A stretch of 64,000 nucleotides of DNA from Eggerthellaceae bacterium (GTDB lineage: Bacteria; Actinomycetota; Coriobacteriia; Coriobacteriales; Eggerthellaceae), in the NCBI GenBank assembly GCA_022644775.1, contig JALCHN010000003.1, forward strand, positions 1 through 64,000, written 5' to 3'. Position numbers and translations under genes: made by a program. The notes beneath the pieces are model-generated. The model had not been told where the DNA came from. It saw only the letters and a program-made list of their open reading frames with translations, and did not search any database. The number at the start of each line of letters is the position of its first letter. The first letter of the stretch is position 1. Positions 61,020-64,000 of this stretch are shown here, one piece after another.

Positions 61020-61493
61020 CTACAGGGTGATGTCGCCGCCTTCGGAAGCGTCGGGGGACACCACGACGATCTTGCCGATCGAGGAATCGCCCTTGTCGAC
61101 GCAGATGGCCCACACGCCTTCGGGCAGGGCCACGTCGGCTTCCCCGTTGGGGGCGGGTACCGTGTGGTCGCGGATGGGCGTCCAGGCCGAACCGTCGGAA
61201 GAGGTGAAGACCGGCTTGCACACGACGAGCTGGGTGGCGTCGGCGGTAACGTGCACGGTCCCGTTGGATTGGACCGCGTCGTTGTGGGCCGTGGAATCGA
61301 AGGTCTGCTTCTCGCCGTGGCAGGTGGTGCAGTCTTCGTTGGCGTCGACGATCTGATGGTGGGTGCCCTTGTGGGAGCAGCCCGCAAGGGCCACGGTCGA
61401 GGCGAGGACGAGGGCCGCCGTTGCTGCCGCAAGCACGCGGGCGCGCCGGCTGGTTGGTGCAAAATTGATGAAATGACCGAAGCGAGCCTGCAT
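61020..61493 (-). CDS. Mono-heme cytochrome-type lipoprotein
   Basis: A 157-residue exported lipoprotein. After a basic start and hydrophobic stretch comes a lipobox TVALAGC; the mature part carries one CxxCH heme-attachment motif (CTTCH) about 25 residues later, in a context like small c-type cytochromes (NEDCTTCHGE). The remaining about 90 residues form a beta-rich domain that was not recognised. It should hold one covalent heme outside the membrane and serve electron transfer. ATG 61493 has AAAGGA upstream. The gene stands alone between lepA and rpsT. Confidence 0.75.
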   Translation of the reverse strand: MQARFGHFINFAPTSRRARVLAAATAALVLASTVALAGCSHKGTHHQIVDANEDCTTCHGEKQTFDSTAHNDAVQSNGTVHVTADATQLVVCKPVFTSSDGSAWTPIRDHTVPAPNGEADVALPEGVWAICVDKGDSSIGKIVVVSPDASEGGDITL

Positions 61494-61698
61494 AGCTGTC
61501 CTTTCTTCGCGTACCATTCCCTGCGGAATTCGGGGTATTCTCACGTGTCCCCCGTGGCTACATCATGCGCAGTGCCGTGGAATTTGTATATCGGCTGTTC
61601 ATTTTAAATGACAGGGCGCTGCAAAACCCAATGGGATTGTGCTACGATTTCCAAGTTTTCGATAGAAATTTGTTTTTTCTACGTATGGAGGACAACAA

Positions 61699-62184
61699 GT
61701 GGCGAATATCAAGAGCCAGAAGAAACGCATCATCACCAACGAGAAAGCCCGTATGCGCAACCGCGCGGTCCGTTCCGAACTGAAGACCGCTACGCGTGCG
61801 GTCAAGGACGCTGTGGCGGCCAACGACGGCAAGAAGGCTCTCGAAACCGCACTCTACGCCTGCAAGCTCATGGACCGCGCCGCCAGCAAGGGCGTTATCC
61901 ACAAGAACCAGGCCGCCAACCGCAAGAGCGGCGTCATGAAGCTGGCCAACACGGTGATCACCGACGAAGATCGCGCCGCCTACGTGGCACCGGCCAAGAA
62001 GCAGCCCGTCGCCAAGGGCGGCACGAAGAAGGCCGCTGCCAAGGCCACCCGCGATGCCGCTATGAAGGAAGCCGAACAGGCCAAGGCCGAGCGCCGCAAG
62101 AAGCAGCAGGCTCTCGAGGCCGAAGCCGCCAAGAAGAAGGCCGCTGCCGAAGCCGCCGAAGAGTCCGAAGAAGCTGCCGAATAG
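61699..62184 (+). CDS. rpsT: Ribosomal protein S20 with long charged C-terminal extension
   Basis: A 161-residue S20. Residues 1-90 match the family: [30 protein letters not shown]...[20 protein letters not shown]. The usual length is about 85-90; the remaining about 70 residues are an Ala/Lys/Glu tail ([20 protein letters not shown] and on), probably one long helix. It starts with GTG 61699 behind GGAGG. It binds the 5' domain of 16S rRNA. Divergent from the cytochrome gene. Confidence 0.95.
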   Translation: MANIKSQKKRIITNEKARMRNRAVRSELKTATRAVKDAVAANDGKKALETALYACKLMDRAASKGVIHKNQAANRKSGVMKLANTVITDEDRAAYVAPAKKQPVAKGGTKKAAAKATRDAAMKEAEQAKAERRKKQQALEAEAAKKKAAAEAAEESEEAAE

Positions 62185-62205
62185 CTTTTCGCTCGATAGA
62201 TGTTG

Positions 62206-62232
62206 AAAGGGAGCCTCGCGGCTCCCTTTTTT
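62206..62232 (+). terminator. Terminator after rpsT
   Basis: AAAGGGAGCC (62206-62215) pairs with GGCTCCCTTT (62220-62229), loop TCGC, followed by T residues to 62232. Confidence 0.93.
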
Positions 62233-62323
62233 CATGCCTGCAGACAGGGGCAACGGCGCTTCTTCGTACAGACGGCGGTCACGGGGCCCCGTCTTCAGGT
62301 ACGCGCGCAGGCGCAGCGTGCCG

Positions 62324-63304
62324 CTAGCGCAAGGGGCGGCCCGAAAGGACCGAAAGCCACCACTGCTGGAAGGCGATATGGGGGTCGGCGCCGCTCTTCA
62401 TCGCCTGTTCGGTGTCACGAGCGGTCTTCAGCGCCCGATGGAGCTCGTCTTTGGTGAAGGACCGCGCCCAGCGCGCATGGTTCTTCACGCGCCAAGCGGG
62501 TACATGCAGGATGTCGGGCAGCTGGCGAATGGTGCCGCGCTCGATGAGGCTCTGGGCGATCAAGAGCTCGCGGATGCGGGTGACCGTCATGCTGAAGACG
62601 CCGAAGACCGACTTCTCCCCCAAATGCGACTCCACATAGAGGGTCTTCTTGATGTTGCGGGTGCAGAAGGCGTCGACGAACTCCCAGGGCTTCGCCTCCG
62701 ACGTGCGGCCCACCATGGCAGAAACCTCGTTGTCGGTAATCGGATCTTCCCCGCGATGCGCGAGCGCCAGCTTCTGCAGCTGTGCGTCGAGTTCGACCGT
62801 GTTCTCGCCCACCAGGTCGACCAGAAGGTTGGCGCCCGCCTGGGTGATTGTGGCCCCGTGCGCCATGGCCATCGACCGCACCATGTTGGGCAGGTCGCGG
62901 CGCTTGGGCGGAGCGCATTCGACGATGGCTGACGCGCCCACCTTCTTCACGGCCTTGTAGAGCCGGGTGTTCTTGGCCAGCCCCGTAGTGACCAGGCAGA
63001 GCACAGTCGATTCGTTGGGCCGTGCCAGGTAGTCGATCACGAGGTCCTGGTCGGCCTTCTTCAGTTTGTCGGCGTTGTTGACCTGCACGAGTCGGTGGTC
63101 GCTGATGAAGGGCATCGTGTTGCAGGCCGCAACGATGTCGGCGCCCTCGGCGGCATCGCCGGCGAAGACGTCCATGTTCATCGAAAGGTCGCCTTCAGAG
63201 GCGAGGCGGTCGTGCAGGCGCTTCACCACCGTTTGGCGCTTGAGCTCGTCGGTGCCGGTGATGAGGTAGGCCGGAAGCAGGCTATGTGATGGTTGCGATG
63301 TCAT
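62324..63304 (-). CDS. holA: DNA polymerase III delta subunit
   Basis: A 326-residue HolA with YLITGTDELKRQTVVKRL at the N-terminus and the AAA+-like and lid regions typical of the clamp-loader wrench (MPFISDHRLVQVNNADKL). It opens the beta sliding clamp. The order comEC-holA-rpsT (the last in opposite orientation) is common in Gram-positive bacteria and supports the call. Confidence 0.92.
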   Translation of the reverse strand: MTSQPSHSLLPAYLITGTDELKRQTVVKRLHDRLASEGDLSMNMDVFAGDAAEGADIVAACNTMPFISDHRLVQVNNADKLKKADQDLVIDYLARPNESTVLCLVTTGLAKNTRLYKAVKKVGASAIVECAPPKRRDLPNMVRSMAMAHGATITQAGANLLVDLVGENTVELDAQLQKLALAHRGEDPITDNEVSAMVGRTSEAKPWEFVDAFCTRNIKKTLYVESHLGEKSVFGVFSMTVTRIRELLIAQSLIERGTIRQLPDILHVPAWRVKNHARWARSFTKDELHRALKTARDTEQAMKSGADPHIAFQQWWLSVLSGRPLR

Positions 63305-63308
63305 GGCC

Positions 63309-64000
63309 CTAGTGTAGCCGACTTGGCGCGAGCACGATGCGGTCCGCCCTCAATTCGCATACGACGTCCCCCTCTTGGTCGGTACGGGCAACGACGGTGC
63401 CCTGGTCTTCGAGAGCCTGGATCGTTTCCGGGTGCGGGTGGCCGTAGCGGTTGCCCTCCCCTACGCTGATAAGGCCGATGCGGGGCGCAAGGGCGCCGAG
63501 CAGCTCGGGCGTGACGCCCGCCTTCGACCCGTGATGGGGCACCTTGAGGATGTCGACCGCGGGAATCGCCCCCGCTTCGGCCAGGGGCTCGAGGACCTCC
63601 GCTTCGGCGTCCCCGCAGAAGAGGGCCCGCACGTCGTCGCGCCCGTCGGCATCGGGATCGGCCGTCACGACGAGGACGAGGCTGTCGGCGTTGCCCCCTT
63701 CGTCGGCATAGGCGTCAGGGGAAACGACCCGGGCCGTGAAGGCGCCCCAGTTGAAGGCATCGCCGGCCCGCACGCCCTCGACGGGCGCGTCCTGCAGCTG
63801 GCCCATGAGCTTGGCGCAGCTTTCCGAGGGACAGGTGGGAAGGTCGGCGGCCACGATAACCACGCCTACGGGCACGGATTTCAACAGGGCGGGCAGAGAT
63901 CCGCAGTGGTCGTCGTCGGCATGGGTGATGACGACTGCGTCGAGCGAGCGTACATCGCGGCGGGCGAGCCCCTTGAGCAGGTCGGTGTCGTTGGTGCCCG
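63309..64000 (-). CDS. comEC: ComEC/Rec2-type competence protein, C-terminal metallo-hydrolase domain (partial)
   Basis: The reading frame is open to the window's right edge; about 230 C-terminal residues are visible. They form a metallo-beta-lactamase-like domain with THADDDHCGSL (near 63920), DILKVPHHGSKAGV and LISVGEGNRYGHPHPETI, as in the extracellular nuclease-like domain of ComEC. ComEC is the membrane channel for DNA uptake. The N-terminal membrane part is outside the window. The gene's position just upstream of holA fits comEC. Confidence 0.85.
   Translation of the reverse strand, partial: GTNDTDLLKGLARRDVRSLDAVVITHADDDHCGSLPALLKSVPVGVVIVAADLPTCPSESCAKLMGQLQDAPVEGVRAGDAFNWGAFTARVVSPDAYADEGGNADSLVLVVTADPDADGRDDVRALFCGDAEAEVLEPLAEAGAIPAVDILKVPHHGSKAGVTPELLGALAPRIGLISVGEGNRYGHPHPETIQALEDQGTVVARTDQEGDVVCELRADRIVLAPSRLH

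Overview
This window is a gene-dense, GC-rich bacterial chromosome segment with no plasmid, phage, insertion-sequence or CRISPR signature. The gene set points to an anaerobic actinobacterium of the class Coriobacteriia, most likely Eggerthellaceae. The pointers are arginine deiminase and an arginine/ornithine exchanger, a six-gene Ech-type membrane [NiFe] hydrogenase, indolepyruvate:ferredoxin oxidoreductase, MenA, a mono-heme cytochrome lipoprotein, SpoVS without other sporulation genes, and LexA boxes of the GAAC-N4-GTTC type. This placement is inferred from gene content; no database search was possible.

Layout. 1-3.0 kb: the end of arcA, arcD and a class I/II aminotransferase. 3.1-3.55 kb: tRNA-Gly(GCC), tRNA-Cys(GCA) and tRNA-Val(GAC) behind a strong promoter. 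4.05-9.4 kb: an echABCDEF-like operon. 9.4-15.6 kb (+): a PgsA-family enzyme, a D,D-carboxypeptidase, an FHA protein, iorAB and gluQ. 15.6-18.6 kb (-): menA, a UspA protein and a secreted coiled-coil/RlpA-like cell-wall protein. 18.8-22.5 kb (+): galE, a phosphohexomutase and birA, followed by a structured non-coding stretch. 22.9-24.9 kb: dut, nrdR and a small tail-anchored membrane protein, divergent from lexA across a region with three LexA-box-like sites.

From 25 kb to the right end nearly everything is on the minus strand. In transcription order there are four blocks: (a) comEC (partial) and holA; (b) a cytochrome lipoprotein, then lepA, a small membrane protein, dus, hemW, hrcA, dnaJ, rsmE, mtaB, phoH, ybeY, dgkA, era and recO, with many start/stop overlaps; (c) rpsO, pnp, dapB, dapA, rnj, ftsK, a RodZ-like gene, yajQ, rimO, a fused pgsA-cinA, recA, recX, rny, a GHKL ATPase and spoVS; (d) miaB, miaA, dapF and hflX. 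Plus-strand exceptions are rpsT (61.7 kb) and a TSCPD protein (48.6 kb).

How the parts fit. IorAB would make reduced ferredoxin from aryl-2-oxo acids. The Ech-type complex could reoxidise it to H2 while pumping ions, alongside ATP from the arginine deiminase pathway. RNase J, RNase Y, PNPase and YbeY form a near-complete RNA-processing set. LexA, RecA and RecX form an SOS core with readable operators.

The most interesting points are: an SOS-controlled tail-anchored protein that is a candidate division checkpoint factor; a PgsA-CinA fusion upstream of recA; a MutL-like GHKL ATPase upstream of SpoVS; Lys/Ala-rich tails on two hydrogenase subunits and on ribosomal protein S20; a promoter-plus-terminator leader in front of rny; and an unexplained folded intergenic RNA candidate after birA.
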